Origin: Eubacteriales bacterium
Lineage (GTDB): Bacteria > Bacillota > Clostridia > Christensenellales > UMGS416
Assembly (NCBI GenBank): GCA_028693155.1
Contig: JAQUVY010000012.1
Coordinates: forward strand, 1 to 37,072
Direction of reading: 5' to 3'
Length of the DNA: 37,072 bases
A model generated the notes under the pieces. That model did not search any database. It was given only the letters and a program-made list of their open reading frames with translations, and was not told the DNA's origin. A program made the translations under genes and the position numbers. This document shows, in pieces, positions 17,126-24,603 of this stretch; within the stretch, counting starts at the first letter, position 1; the number at the start of each line of letters is the position of its first letter.

Positions 17126-18283
17126 GTGCGCCGTGGTTCCACCGTGCTTTCCAACACCTCCCCCAGGGCGCAGCAGGTGTGGAAGCTGTTCAAGTACATT
17201 ATCACCAATCGCACTACCCCCATTCCCACCGATCGCTTAGTCGATGTGCTGTGGCCCGAGGGTGACTGCGAAAACCCCACGAAGGCGCTTTACAGTCTGA
17301 TGTACCGCCTGCGCTCCATTTTGGCAAATGGCCAGGAGCAGCCCTGCGACTACATTATCTTTCAGCACAACAGCTATGTCTGGAATGAAAACGCTCCCTG
17401 CTTTATCGACGCGGAAGAGTTTGAGCGCAAGTGCGGTCAAGCCGCCGCGGCCACTTTGGAGATCTGCGAGCGTATCCGCCTTTATGAAGAAGCGCTTGTG
17501 CTGTACACCGGTGACTTTCTGGCGGAATCCGCGCTGGACGACTGGGTTTTCCCCTGGACAAATTATTATAAGCGCATGTACAACGGCGCGGTGCTGGAGA
17601 TGTGCGAGCTGTATCGGCAGATCAAGAATTACGCTGCCATCGTGACCGTGTGCAGCCGCGCCATCGAGCGGGATCCCTTTGTGGAAAAGCTCCATGTGGC
17701 ATTGATCCGCGCCCTGCTGGATCAGGGGCAGGCAACCCAGGCCTCCGTCCATTACGATCACATCAGCAACCTGCTCTATAAGGAGCTGGGCGTGCAGCCT
17801 TCGGAGGATCTGCAGGCGCTTTACCGCGAGATCCACCGCAGCACGCAGGACATCCAGTTTGACATGAACTACATCAAGGCTTCCCTGCAGGAAAGCAGTT
17901 ATTCCCCCAAGGCGTTTTACTGCGATATGGATGTGTTTCAGCACCTGTACCACTTAGAGGTGCGTTCCATGATGCGTTCGGGGCAGGCGGTCTATCTGGC
18001 GGTGGTCTCTTTGACCACGCCGCAGCACCGCATTCCCGAAGGGCGGGATCTGACCACGGCCATGGGCATCCTCAAGGATGTCTCCTTGAGCGGTCTGCGC
18101 CGCAGCGATGTGGTGTCGCGCTATTCCAAAGCCCAAATGATTTATTTGCTCAGCTCGCTTACCATGGAGGATGCCTCTATGGTGATGGAGCGCATCAAAA
18201 CCCAGTTTTATCAAAACTACCGCGGTTCGGGCATTCTTTTCCGCTCGCTTTTATCCCCGGTAGACGCTGCCCGCGCGCAATAA
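17126..18283 (+). CDS. SARP/BTAD-family transcriptional activator with an apparent frameshift at its start
   Basis: SARP-type activators combine an OmpR-like winged helix with a bacterial transcriptional activator (BTAD) domain and bind direct repeats next to the -10. The winged helix is seen in QQVWKLFKYIITNR and DRLVDVLWPEG, then ALYSLMYRLRSIL; BTAD helices follow (EEALVLYTGDFLAE, ERDPFVEKLHVALIRALL). The last about 120 residues (RSGQAVYLAVVSLT, LRRSDVVSRYSKAQMIYLL) resemble a degenerate GGDEF-like fold lacking the GGDEF residues. In-frame coding with family character (VLSIYTLGSFSV) extends upstream of this GTG to about 17072, but no start codon exists there. The excellent AAGGAGG plus ATG at 17068 is one base out of frame; removing C17071 would give MATAATNEVLSIYTLG. 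From that ATG only a 65-codon frame to 17265 would be read. GTG 17126 has no ribosome site. Frameshift, truncation or base-call error are all possible. Confidence 0.85.
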   Translation: MRRGSTVLSNTSPRAQQVWKLFKYIITNRTTPIPTDRLVDVLWPEGDCENPTKALYSLMYRLRSILANGQEQPCDYIIFQHNSYVWNENAPCFIDAEEFERKCGQAAAATLEICERIRLYEEALVLYTGDFLAESALDDWVFPWTNYYKRMYNGAVLEMCELYRQIKNYAAIVTVCSRAIERDPFVEKLHVALIRALLDQGQATQASVHYDHISNLLYKELGVQPSEDLQALYREIHRSTQDIQFDMNYIKASLQESSYSPKAFYCDMDVFQHLYHLEVRSMMRSGQAVYLAVVSLTTPQHRIPEGRDLTTAMGILKDVSLSGLRRSDVVSRYSKAQMIYLLSSLTMEDASMVMERIKTQFYQNYRGSGILFRSLLSPVDAARAQ

Positions 18284-18287
18284 CGTT

Positions 18288-18305
18288 CGGCGGGTGAGCC
18301 CGCCG
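18288..18305 (+). other. GC-rich hairpin between regulator and transglutaminase genes
   Basis: CGGCGGG-TGAG-CCCGCCG is a perfect 7-bp stem with a 4-base loop in the 42-base gap. There is no T-tract, so it is more likely an mRNA processing or stability element, or a partial attenuator, than a full terminator. Confidence 0.4.
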
Positions 18306-18325
18306 GGATCATATGGAGTCAACTT

Positions 18326-19267
18326 ATGGCCTTGCGCTTTTTTCATCTGCGCCGCTTGCTAGCCGTACTGCTGTTGCCGCTGCTCTTTTCGGGCTGCGCC
18401 AGTGTGCCGGCGGGCAGCGGCGCTGTCATTACCGACGCGCCCTCCGTTCCCCTCTCCTCCCCCATCGCCACTGCGGCAGCCAAGCGGGAGGTGGCGCTGG
18501 CGCAGCCCAGCGGCGAGACGCCCGTGAGCGCCAACGGGGCGGAGGCGGACGTGGGCAATGCTTCCCTGGGATATGTGCGGGTGCGCTGTGCCTCGCAAAA
18601 AAAGCTCAAGGTGCAGATCCGCTTCGGCGAAACCCTTTACACCTACGATCTGGCCGGCGGCTCCCAGTGGACGGTCTATCCGCTTCAATGCGGCGACGGG
18701 CAGTACACCGTCAGCGTATTTGAAAACATTTCCGACACCCGGTATTCCACTTTGCTCACCGCACAGGCCGTCGCGCAGGGGATGAACGCCTACGCGCCCT
18801 ATCTGCTACCCAATCAATATGTGGATTACGACGCCGACAGTGCAAGCGTGCTGCAGGGCTTTGCCCTTACCGAAAATGCGCAAAACGATCTGGCCGTCGT
18901 CAAATCGGTTTTTGAGTATGTTACGCAGCACATTTCATACGATTATGACAAGGCTGCCACCGTTACCTCCGGCTACATCCCCGACCCGGATGCGGTTCTT
19001 CAGGAGGGCAAGGGGATCTGCTTTGATTATGCTTCGGTGATGGCCGTCATGCTGCGCTCGCAAAACATTCCCGCCAAGCTGATCATGGGCTATGTGGAGC
19101 CGCTGGATATTTATCACGCCTGGAATCAGGTCTATATCACCGACGTGGGCTGGATCGACCTGCATATTTATTTTGACGGGAAAAATTGGCAGTTGGTGGA
19201 CGCCACCTTTGCCGCCAACGGCAGTTATGATCCAAACAACACTTATATTCCCGTAGGGGAATACTGA
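18326..19267 (+). CDS. Transglutaminase-like lipoprotein
   Basis: The 313-residue product starts with a lipoprotein signal (basic FFHLRRLL, hydrophobic core, LFSGC) with the lipidated Cys at residue 24, then a low-complexity linker and a beta-rich region. The C-terminal transglutaminase/cysteine-protease core shows the triad in order: Cys232 in GKGICFDYAS, His264 in YHAWNQV and Asp292 in LVDATF. Such domains cross-link or cleave peptides at Gln/Glu bonds; the substrate is unknown, but surface location next to adhesin and pilus-like genes makes a cell-surface protein plausible. ATG 18326 has GGAG at 18315-18318 (7-base spacing); an out-of-frame ATG at 18313 was ignored. It lies 42 bases after the regulator and 16 bases before the GspF-like gene, in line with one transcript. 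Confidence 0.88.
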   Translation: MALRFFHLRRLLAVLLLPLLFSGCASVPAGSGAVITDAPSVPLSSPIATAAAKREVALAQPSGETPVSANGAEADVGNASLGYVRVRCASQKKLKVQIRFGETLYTYDLAGGSQWTVYPLQCGDGQYTVSVFENISDTRYSTLLTAQAVAQGMNAYAPYLLPNQYVDYDADSASVLQGFALTENAQNDLAVVKSVFEYVTQHISYDYDKAATVTSGYIPDPDAVLQEGKGICFDYASVMAVMLRSQNIPAKLIMGYVEPLDIYHAWNQVYITDVGWIDLHIYFDGKNWQLVDATFAANGSYDPNNTYIPVGEY

Positions 19268-19283
19268 CCAAAAGGAGATTCGC

Positions 19284-20324
19284 ATGGGAAAACACGCGAC
19301 ACCCGGCGCCACGCTGAGCAGCGCCCAACTTTCCGCTTTTTGCGCGCAGAGCGCCATGCTGCTGCGGGCCGGCATCCCGCTGTATGGCGGCGGGCTGGAC
19401 TCTCTGCAAGCTGACCTGCCAGCCGGCGCCCTGCGCAGCGCGCTGGAAGCCGTGACGGCCTCGGTCACCCAGGGGCAGTCCTTTTCTCAGGCGCTGCACG
19501 CCTGCCCCGCTTTCCCTGCCTACCTGGCGGACACGGTGGCGCTGGGCGAGGAAAGCGGCCGCACAGACGATGTGCTGGAGGGCTTAAGCGCCCACTACCA
19601 GCGCCAGGCACTCAACGAAAAGCGACTGCGCAGCGCTGTGTTTTACCCCGTTATGCTCATCGCCATGATGGCCGTGGTGGTCACCATTTTGCTGTGGAAG
19701 GTGCTGCCCACCTTTGAGCAAGTCTATCGTCAGTTGGGCGGAAGCGCCGCCTCCTTTGGCACAGGCTGGGTTCCCGCTTGCCTGGGCGTGCTTTACACGC
19801 TGCTGGTCGTTGTGGGTGTGCTTATTTTGGTCAGCCGCACGCGCCGGGGCGGCGCATGGCTGGCCCGCCGCGCCGAAACCTTTGCGCCCACCCGGGCGCT
19901 GAGCGAAAAAATGGCGCTCACCCGTGTGGCCTCATCTCTGTCGCTGCTGCTTTCCAGCGGCATAGACCCCGCCCGCGCCCTCGCCCTTACCCAGCCGTTG
20001 GTTGCGCACCGAAGCGTGGCCGCTCGGCTCAGCGCCTGCGCGCAGGCCATGGAAAATGGCCAGGGCTTTGGGGAAGCGCTTCAAAACACCCGTCTTTTCA
20101 CCGCGCTGGGCAACCGTTTCGCGCTGCTTGGGCTGCGCACCGGGGCGCTGGACAAGGCGCTGGGCAAGGTGGCGCAGCTGTATGACGAGGACGTGACCGA
20201 CACGCTGGATCGGCTGATTTCGCTGACCGAGCCTGCCCTCACCGCGCTGCTGGCGGTCATTTTAGGCGCGGTGCTGCTGTCGGTCATGCTGCCGCTCATC
20301 CGCATCCTGTCCGCCATTGGTTAG
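19284..20324 (+). CDS. Type II secretion/type IV pilus platform protein (GspF/PilC family)
   Basis: GspF/PilC proteins form the inner-membrane platform on which the ATPase and pilin subunits act. The 346-residue product has the two homologous GspF domains: the first has FCAQSAMLLRAGIPL, then GQSFSQAL and VALGEESGRTDDVLEGL; the second has SSLSLLLSSGIDPARAL, then GQGFGEALQ and LGLRTGALDKALGKVA. Three TM helices are visible: two in the middle (about VFYPVMLIAMMAVVVTILLW and LGVLYTLLVVVGVLILV) and one at the C-terminus. It is shorter than typical GspF (about 400) mainly at the N-terminus. AAAGGAGA precedes the ATG. It sits in a tight operon with pilin-like proteins and PilT, which supports the assignment. 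Confidence 0.92.
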   Translation: MGKHATPGATLSSAQLSAFCAQSAMLLRAGIPLYGGGLDSLQADLPAGALRSALEAVTASVTQGQSFSQALHACPAFPAYLADTVALGEESGRTDDVLEGLSAHYQRQALNEKRLRSAVFYPVMLIAMMAVVVTILLWKVLPTFEQVYRQLGGSAASFGTGWVPACLGVLYTLLVVVGVLILVSRTRRGGAWLARRAETFAPTRALSEKMALTRVASSLSLLLSSGIDPARALALTQPLVAHRSVAARLSACAQAMENGQGFGEALQNTRLFTALGNRFALLGLRTGALDKALGKVAQLYDEDVTDTLDRLISLTEPALTALLAVILGAVLLSVMLPLIRILSAIG

Positions 20325-20336
20325 GGGGCCGGTTTT

Positions 20337-20636
20337 ATGAAACAACGCTGGTGGTTCTGGGTCGTCCCGGTGTGCGCAGGCGCGCTCATCGCGGCGTTTT
20401 TGCTGGTTTTTACCTCGCGGCTGTCTGGCACGGCGCGCACCCAGAGCCTGGAGGCCGTGCGGCAGAATGTTTCGCGGTGCGTGGTGCAGTGCTATGCCGT
20501 GGAAGGGCGCTATCCGCCCAGCGTGTCCTATCTGGAGGAGCATTATGGGCTGACAGTCGATCATGACCGGTATCTGATCCATTATGAAGTCTTCGGGGCA
20601 AACCTCATGCCCCGTTTGATGGTTGCAGAAAAATAA
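20337..20636 (+). CDS. Small membrane-anchored protein of the pilus-like operon
   Basis: No named family recognised. The 99-residue product has an N-terminal TM helix (about residues 5-27) after only four residues, followed by an extracytoplasmic domain with AVEGRYPPSVSYLEEHYGL and YLIHYEVFGAN. The helix-then-globular-domain layout, with a tyrosine-rich YPPS segment after a long amphipathic helix, is pilin-like, but there is no recognisable prepilin peptidase site. The ribosome site is GGGGGCC-like and weak, and the gene starts 12 bases after the GspF-like gene, so translational coupling is likely. Confidence 0.75.
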   Translation: MKQRWWFWVVPVCAGALIAAFLLVFTSRLSGTARTQSLEAVRQNVSRCVVQCYAVEGRYPPSVSYLEEHYGLTVDHDRYLIHYEVFGANLMPRLMVAEK

Positions 20637-20645
20637 GGAGGGTTC

Positions 20646-21125
20646 ATGCTTTCATCCGAACAAAACAGGCACACGCCCGACATGGCCTTTGTGCTGGTGT
20701 TGTTTTTCCTTTTTGCGCTGACGGTGTTTTCCCTCAGCGCCGTTTCGGGCGGCGTGTATGCGCGCACCACCGACTCCATGCAGGAAAACTACCAGCTGCG
20801 CACGGCTTTGGGCTACCTCTCCAACAAGGTGCGCCAGTGCCCCAACACCCCCTACTGCGCCGTGCAAAGCGGCACGCTGTGCCTGGTTTTGCCCGAGAAA
20901 ACGGCAGATGAAAGCTATCAGACCCTGATCTATCTCTCCGACGGCTGGCTGTGCGAAAAGCTGACCGCGGCCTCGGATGACTTTGACCTCTCCGCCGGCA
21001 TGCCCATTGTGGAGGCGGCCGCCTTTGCGCCCGCCGTGACGGGCGGCCTGCTGCGCATTTCGGTCACCGCGCCTTCGGGCGCAAGCCTGAACACGGCCGT
21101 GGCCTTACCGGAGGTGGCGCCATGA
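20646..21125 (+). CDS. DUF4860-like membrane-anchored pilin-like protein
   Basis: The 159-residue product has a short N-terminal cytoplasmic stretch, a TM helix (about residues 13-37), and a beta-rich exterior domain. The segment MQENYQLRTALGYLSNKVRQC is characteristic of DUF4860 proteins as I remember them, which are found in Firmicutes beside GspF and PilT genes. It probably acts as a minor pilin or structural part of the appendage; this is inferred from context. AAGGAGG precedes the ATG closely. Its TGA overlaps the next gene's ATG (ATGA), indicating coupled translation. Confidence 0.75.
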   Translation: MLSSEQNRHTPDMAFVLVLFFLFALTVFSLSAVSGGVYARTTDSMQENYQLRTALGYLSNKVRQCPNTPYCAVQSGTLCLVLPEKTADESYQTLIYLSDGWLCEKLTAASDDFDLSAGMPIVEAAAFAPAVTGGLLRISVTAPSGASLNTAVALPEVAP

Positions 21126-21523
21126 AGCTGAGCCACTCCCGCGCCGCGCTGTACCTGATGGAATGCACGCTGGTGCTGCTGGTTTTTTCGCTGTTTTGCA
21201 GCGTGCTTTTGCAGCTGTATATGAAAAGCCATACCCTTGCCCAGGACGCGCGCGACCTGACCGGCGCGGTCTTTACCGCCCAATCCGTGGCCGAGCAGAT
21301 CAAGGCCGGCGACACGGAGGGTCTGTCCTGCGGGCAGGCGCTTTCCTTTGACGGCGGATGGCAGCCCTGCGCCCCCGACGAGGCCGCCTTTACCGTTCAG
21401 CTGGCTCTCACCTGGGAGGATGCGCTTTTTTCCGGCAACATCCTCGTTTTTCGCGTCAGCGACAACCGGGAGCTGCTCACGCTTCCCTTTGCCTGCTATG
21501 CACCCCAAGGAGGCGCAGAATGA
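21122..21523 (+). CDS. Pilin-like protein with a possible class III signal
   Basis: The 133-residue product begins MKLSHSRAALYLMECTLVLLVF. If cut after Ala (SRAA|LYLME) the mature protein would have Glu at position +5 followed by an unbroken hydrophobic helix, the minimal signature of type IV pilins; the -1 residue is Ala instead of the usual Gly. The exterior part has an amphipathic helix (TGAVFTAQSVAEQIKAG) and a beta-rich domain with two Cys (LSCGQ, QPCAP). It overlaps both neighbours by four bases (ATGA), so it belongs to a tightly coupled operon. Function as a major or minor pseudopilin is inferred. Confidence 0.75.
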   Translation: MKLSHSRAALYLMECTLVLLVFSLFCSVLLQLYMKSHTLAQDARDLTGAVFTAQSVAEQIKAGDTEGLSCGQALSFDGGWQPCAPDEAAFTVQLALTWEDALFSGNILVFRVSDNRELLTLPFACYAPQGGAE

Positions 21524-21969
21524 AAAAGAACGAACCGCACAGCTTTCCCGTTACGCTGGGCGCGCCCTCGGTGTTGGCAATTTTTCTGGTGCTTTGTCTA
21601 GCCGTGTTCGGGGTACTTTCTCTGGTCACCACCCGCAGCGAAAACCTTTTGGCGCGCAGCACGGCCTCCTCGGTGCTGGCATACTACGCCGCCGACGCGC
21701 AGGCGCAAACCCTTCTGCGCGATTTGGACGCAGCCGCGGCAGCGCATTCCGCGGCCGAGCTGCCCGCGGCGCTGGCAGGCCTGTCCGGCGTAAGCGATGT
21801 GAACGTAACCGACGGCACGCTTACCGTTTCTTTTTGGATCAAAGGACAAAACGATTTCGTGATAAAAGGGCAGGCTGAGCTGCGGGAAAACCGGTTTCAG
21901 CTGCTGTCCTATGCCTATGCAAACACCAATCAGAGCGGTTATGATACGCCGGTCAACGTGTTGGAATAA
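21520..21969 (+). CDS. Membrane-anchored protein of the pilus-like operon
   Basis: No named family recognised. The 149-residue product has a TM helix after about 17 residues (VLAIFLVLCLAVFGVLSLV), then ENLLARSTASSVLAYYAADAQAQTLLRDL, a long helix that recalls the PilX/minor pseudopilin layout, and a beta-rich tail ending with NTNQSGYDTPVNVLE. No prepilin Glu+5 is seen. The start at 21520 is chosen over upstream in-frame codons because GGAGG lies just upstream and the ATGA overlap with the previous stop is preserved. It ends 9 bases before pilT. Confidence 0.75.
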   Translation: MKKNEPHSFPVTLGAPSVLAIFLVLCLAVFGVLSLVTTRSENLLARSTASSVLAYYAADAQAQTLLRDLDAAAAAHSAAELPAALAGLSGVSDVNVTDGTLTVSFWIKGQNDFVIKGQAELRENRFQLLSYAYANTNQSGYDTPVNVLE

Positions 21970-21978
21970 GGAGTCTCT

Positions 21979-23040
21979 ATGGAACTAAAAGTGGAAGCCA
22001 TTTTAAAGGAAGCACTGGCGCTGGGCGCGTCGGATCTGTTTTTGATCGCCCACCGGCCCATTTCGTTTAAAATTGACGGCGAGGTGTACTCTCAGGGAGA
22101 CAAACTGCTCACCGGGCAGGACACCGCTGCGCTGCTGCAAAGCATCTATAGCCTTTGCCAGCGCGACATGGCGCCTCTGCTGGAAAAAGGCGACGACGAT
22201 TTTTCGTTTTCTCTGCCCGGGTTGGGGCGGTTTCGCGTAAACGCCTATCGCCAGCGCAATTCCCTCGCCGCGGTCATCCGAATGGTCATGTTCACCCTGC
22301 CCGATCCCGCCACGCTGGGCATCCCTGACAGCGTCATTTCCTTAAGCGGGCAGAGCAAGGGGCTGGTGTTGGTTACGGGCATGGCCGGCTCGGGCAAGTC
22401 CACCACGCTGGCCTGCATTGTAGATGCCATCAACCGCGCGCGCAGCGGGCATATCATTACGCTGGAGGATCCAATAGAGTTTATCCACCGGCACAACAAG
22501 AGCATCGTCAGCCAGCGCGAGGTCTTTGCCGATACGCAAAGCTATTCGGTGGCGCTGCGGGCTGCCCTGCGCCAGTCTCCCGACGTGATCCTGCTGGGCG
22601 AAATGCGCGATTTTGAAACCATCAGCATCGCCATGACCGCCGCCGAAACCGGCCAGCTAGTGCTTTCGTCCCTCCATACGGTGGGCGCGGTCAACACCAT
22701 CGACCGAATCGTAGATGTTTTCCCGCCCAACCAGCAGCGGCAGATCCGCATTCAGCTGTCCATGGTGCTGCAGGCCGTCATTTCGCAACAGCTGCTGCCG
22801 GCGGTGGGCGGCGGGCGCGTGCCCGCCTTTGAGATCATGCTCACCACCCCCGCCATCCGCAACCTGATCCGCGAAGAAAAAGCGCATCAGATCGACAGCA
22901 TTCTGTATTCCAGTCAAAATCTGGGCATGATGACCATGGACGGCAGCATTTTACAGCTGGTAAAAGAAGGCCGCATCACCCGCGAAACGGCGCTGATCTA
23001 CGCCTCCAATCCCGAAGAGCTGGCGCGCCGCTTAAACTAA
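21979..23040 (+). CDS. pilT: PilT-type twitching/retraction ATPase
   Basis: PilT is a hexameric cytoplasmic ATPase that drives pilus retraction. The 353-residue length is normal for PilT and too short for PilB. The N-terminal domain opens ILKEALALGASDLFLI, matching the usual 'GASDLHL'. Walker A is GMAGSGKST at residues 134-142 with Lys140. The Asp box lies in HIITLEDPIEF, Walker B is VILLGEMRD, and the His box is LSSLHTVGAVNTIDRI. The C-terminal part has FEIMLTTPAIRNLIREEKAHQI, a PilT hallmark. AAGGAG precedes the ATG. It is the only secretion/pilus ATPase in the window, which raises the question whether it powers retraction alone or also assembly. Confidence 0.95.
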   Translation: MELKVEAILKEALALGASDLFLIAHRPISFKIDGEVYSQGDKLLTGQDTAALLQSIYSLCQRDMAPLLEKGDDDFSFSLPGLGRFRVNAYRQRNSLAAVIRMVMFTLPDPATLGIPDSVISLSGQSKGLVLVTGMAGSGKSTTLACIVDAINRARSGHIITLEDPIEFIHRHNKSIVSQREVFADTQSYSVALRAALRQSPDVILLGEMRDFETISIAMTAAETGQLVLSSLHTVGAVNTIDRIVDVFPPNQQRQIRIQLSMVLQAVISQQLLPAVGGGRVPAFEIMLTTPAIRNLIREEKAHQIDSILYSSQNLGMMTMDGSILQLVKEGRITRETALIYASNPEELARRLN

Positions 23041-23067
23041 AAAGCTTAAAGGAGCCATCGCAACACG

Positions 23068-23844
23068 TTGAACACACATTGCCGTTACCGCTGGTTTGAT
23101 ATTTTTTGGATGGGAGCCGGGCTTGTGCTGGCGCTGGGGGGGATTGCCGTGTGGGCTGTCTCCAGCTTTAACCTGGGGCATGTGCTGATGCTGTGCCTGG
23201 CCGCTTTTACGGGCGGATGCGGTGCGTTTGGCCCCTGGCTGCGCGCCCACGCGCCGCTGTGGCTGCGCGCCGCCGTGCTGACGTTGGTGGGGCTGGAGCT
23301 GTGCCTTCGCGCCTTTCTTTTTACCTTTGGGCGGGTACCCACCGTCACCGGGCAGGAAGATGCCATTCTTGTGCTGGGCGCGGGGATCCGGGGCGAACGG
23401 GTGTCTTTGCTGCTGGGCCGCCGCCTGGATGCGGCTTATGACGCCTGGATGCAAAACCCTTCGGCGCTTTTGGTGCTCTCCGGCGGGCAAGGGCCGGATG
23501 AAGCCATTCCCGAAGCCGTGGCGATGAAGCGCTATCTGCTGGCGCGCGGCGTACCCGAGGGCTGCATTTTGACCGAAGAGGCTTCCACCAGCACGCGAGA
23601 AAATTTTAGTTTTTCCAAGACTTTGCTGGATCAGCGCTTTCCGCAAGGCTATTCGGCGGCGTTCGTCACCACCGACTTCCACGCCTATCGCGCCGACCGC
23701 ATTGCCCGCGAAGAAGGGCTTCATCCCACGCGGGTCTGTTCCACCTTGCTGTGGTACCAGATCCCCATGAACTACCTGCGCGAATCGGTGGGCGTGCTGA
23801 AGCTATGGACCTGGGATCAGTTCGCTTTCCAAGGAGTAGAATGA
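23068..23844 (+). CDS. YdcF/SanA-like (DUF218) membrane protein
   Basis: The 258-residue product has hydrophobic N-terminal helices (about residues 14-90, three segments) and a C-terminal DUF218 domain: AILVLGAGIRGERVSLLLGRRL, LVLSGGQGPDEAIPEAVAMKRYL, TSTRENFSFSK and FVTTDFHAYRADRIAREEG. DUF218 proteins are linked to envelope integrity, but their reaction is not settled. The start is TTG at 23068 with GGAG 13 bases upstream; an in-frame ATG at 23110 lies inside the first TM helix and lacks a ribosome site, so TTG is preferred with moderate confidence. The 27-base gap from pilT and the 4-base overlap with the next gene suggest it is part of the same operon. Confidence 0.87.
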   Translation: MNTHCRYRWFDIFWMGAGLVLALGGIAVWAVSSFNLGHVLMLCLAAFTGGCGAFGPWLRAHAPLWLRAAVLTLVGLELCLRAFLFTFGRVPTVTGQEDAILVLGAGIRGERVSLLLGRRLDAAYDAWMQNPSALLVLSGGQGPDEAIPEAVAMKRYLLARGVPEGCILTEEASTSTRENFSFSKTLLDQRFPQGYSAAFVTTDFHAYRADRIAREEGLHPTRVCSTLLWYQIPMNYLRESVGVLKLWTWDQFAFQGVE

Positions 23845-24593
23845 TGGAAAAAAAGCAAGAGAAACGCTTTCTAATTTTGGCCTGCGAGATTCTTTCACGG
23901 GAATGCGCGCTGTGCGCCGCAAAAAGCCCGCGCATCGTAGATGTGCACTTTCTGGAAAAGGGATTGCACGACATCGGTCAGGAAAAGATGAACGCCCGCC
24001 TGCAAGCCGAGCTGGGCGCGGTGGATCCCCAGCGCTACGAGGCGGTGCTCATGGGTTACGGCCTGTGCAACAACGGCGTTCAGGGGCTGCGCTGCCCCGT
24101 GCCCATGGTCTTTCCCCGCGCCCACGACTGCATTACGCTGCTGATGGGCTCCCGCCAGCGCTATGACGCATACTTCCGCTCCCACCCCGGCACCTTTTAT
24201 TACTCGCCCGGCTGGGTAGAGCGCGACACGGACATTGCCCGCAGCCAGGGAACTCTGCTGGATTCTCTGGGACTGAACAAGACCTACGCCCAGTATGTGG
24301 AGCTGTATGGCCGGGAAAACGCCGACTTCATTGTGGAAAAGTTGGGCGGTTGGGAAAAATCCTACAGCCGCATTGCTTTCATCGACACCGGTCTTGGCCC
24401 GCGGGAGGCCTATTTGGACGCCTCCGGGCAGGAGGCGCAGCAGCACGGCTGGGCGTTGGAAGAGCTGCCCGGCGATCTTTCCCTGCTGCAGAGGCTGGCC
24501 GACGGCCAGTGGGATCCATCGGATTTTTTGATCGTGCCGCCCGGGCAAACCCTGACGCCCAGCTACGATCAGGGCGTCATCCGCCTGGGCTGA
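23841..24593 (+). CDS. DUF1638 domain-containing protein
   Basis: The 250-residue soluble product contains the segments LACEILSRECALC, VLMGYGLCNNGVQGL and VFPRAHDCITLLMGSRQRYDAYF, then GTFYYSPGW. I recognise these as DUF1638. Several conserved Cys/His residues suggest metal or cofactor binding. The family is often seen near corrinoid or methyltransferase genes, though none are here, so function is unknown. AAGGAG at 23830-23835 serves two adjacent ATGs (23841 and 23844); the first overlaps the previous TGA as ATGA and is reported, but the second is equally possible. It lies 10 bases before the VOC gene. Confidence 0.85.
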   Translation: MMEKKQEKRFLILACEILSRECALCAAKSPRIVDVHFLEKGLHDIGQEKMNARLQAELGAVDPQRYEAVLMGYGLCNNGVQGLRCPVPMVFPRAHDCITLLMGSRQRYDAYFRSHPGTFYYSPGWVERDTDIARSQGTLLDSLGLNKTYAQYVELYGRENADFIVEKLGGWEKSYSRIAFIDTGLGPREAYLDASGQEAQQHGWALEELPGDLSLLQRLADGQWDPSDFLIVPPGQTLTPSYDQGVIRLG

Positions 24594-24603
24594 GGAGGAA
24601 TTT

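Noticed and set aside
17068-17265. A separate 65-residue gene starting at the strong ATG 17068
   Set aside because: The product (MRYGCNKRGFIHLHAG...) has no domain character, and the other frame in the same bases clearly encodes the regulator's winged helix.
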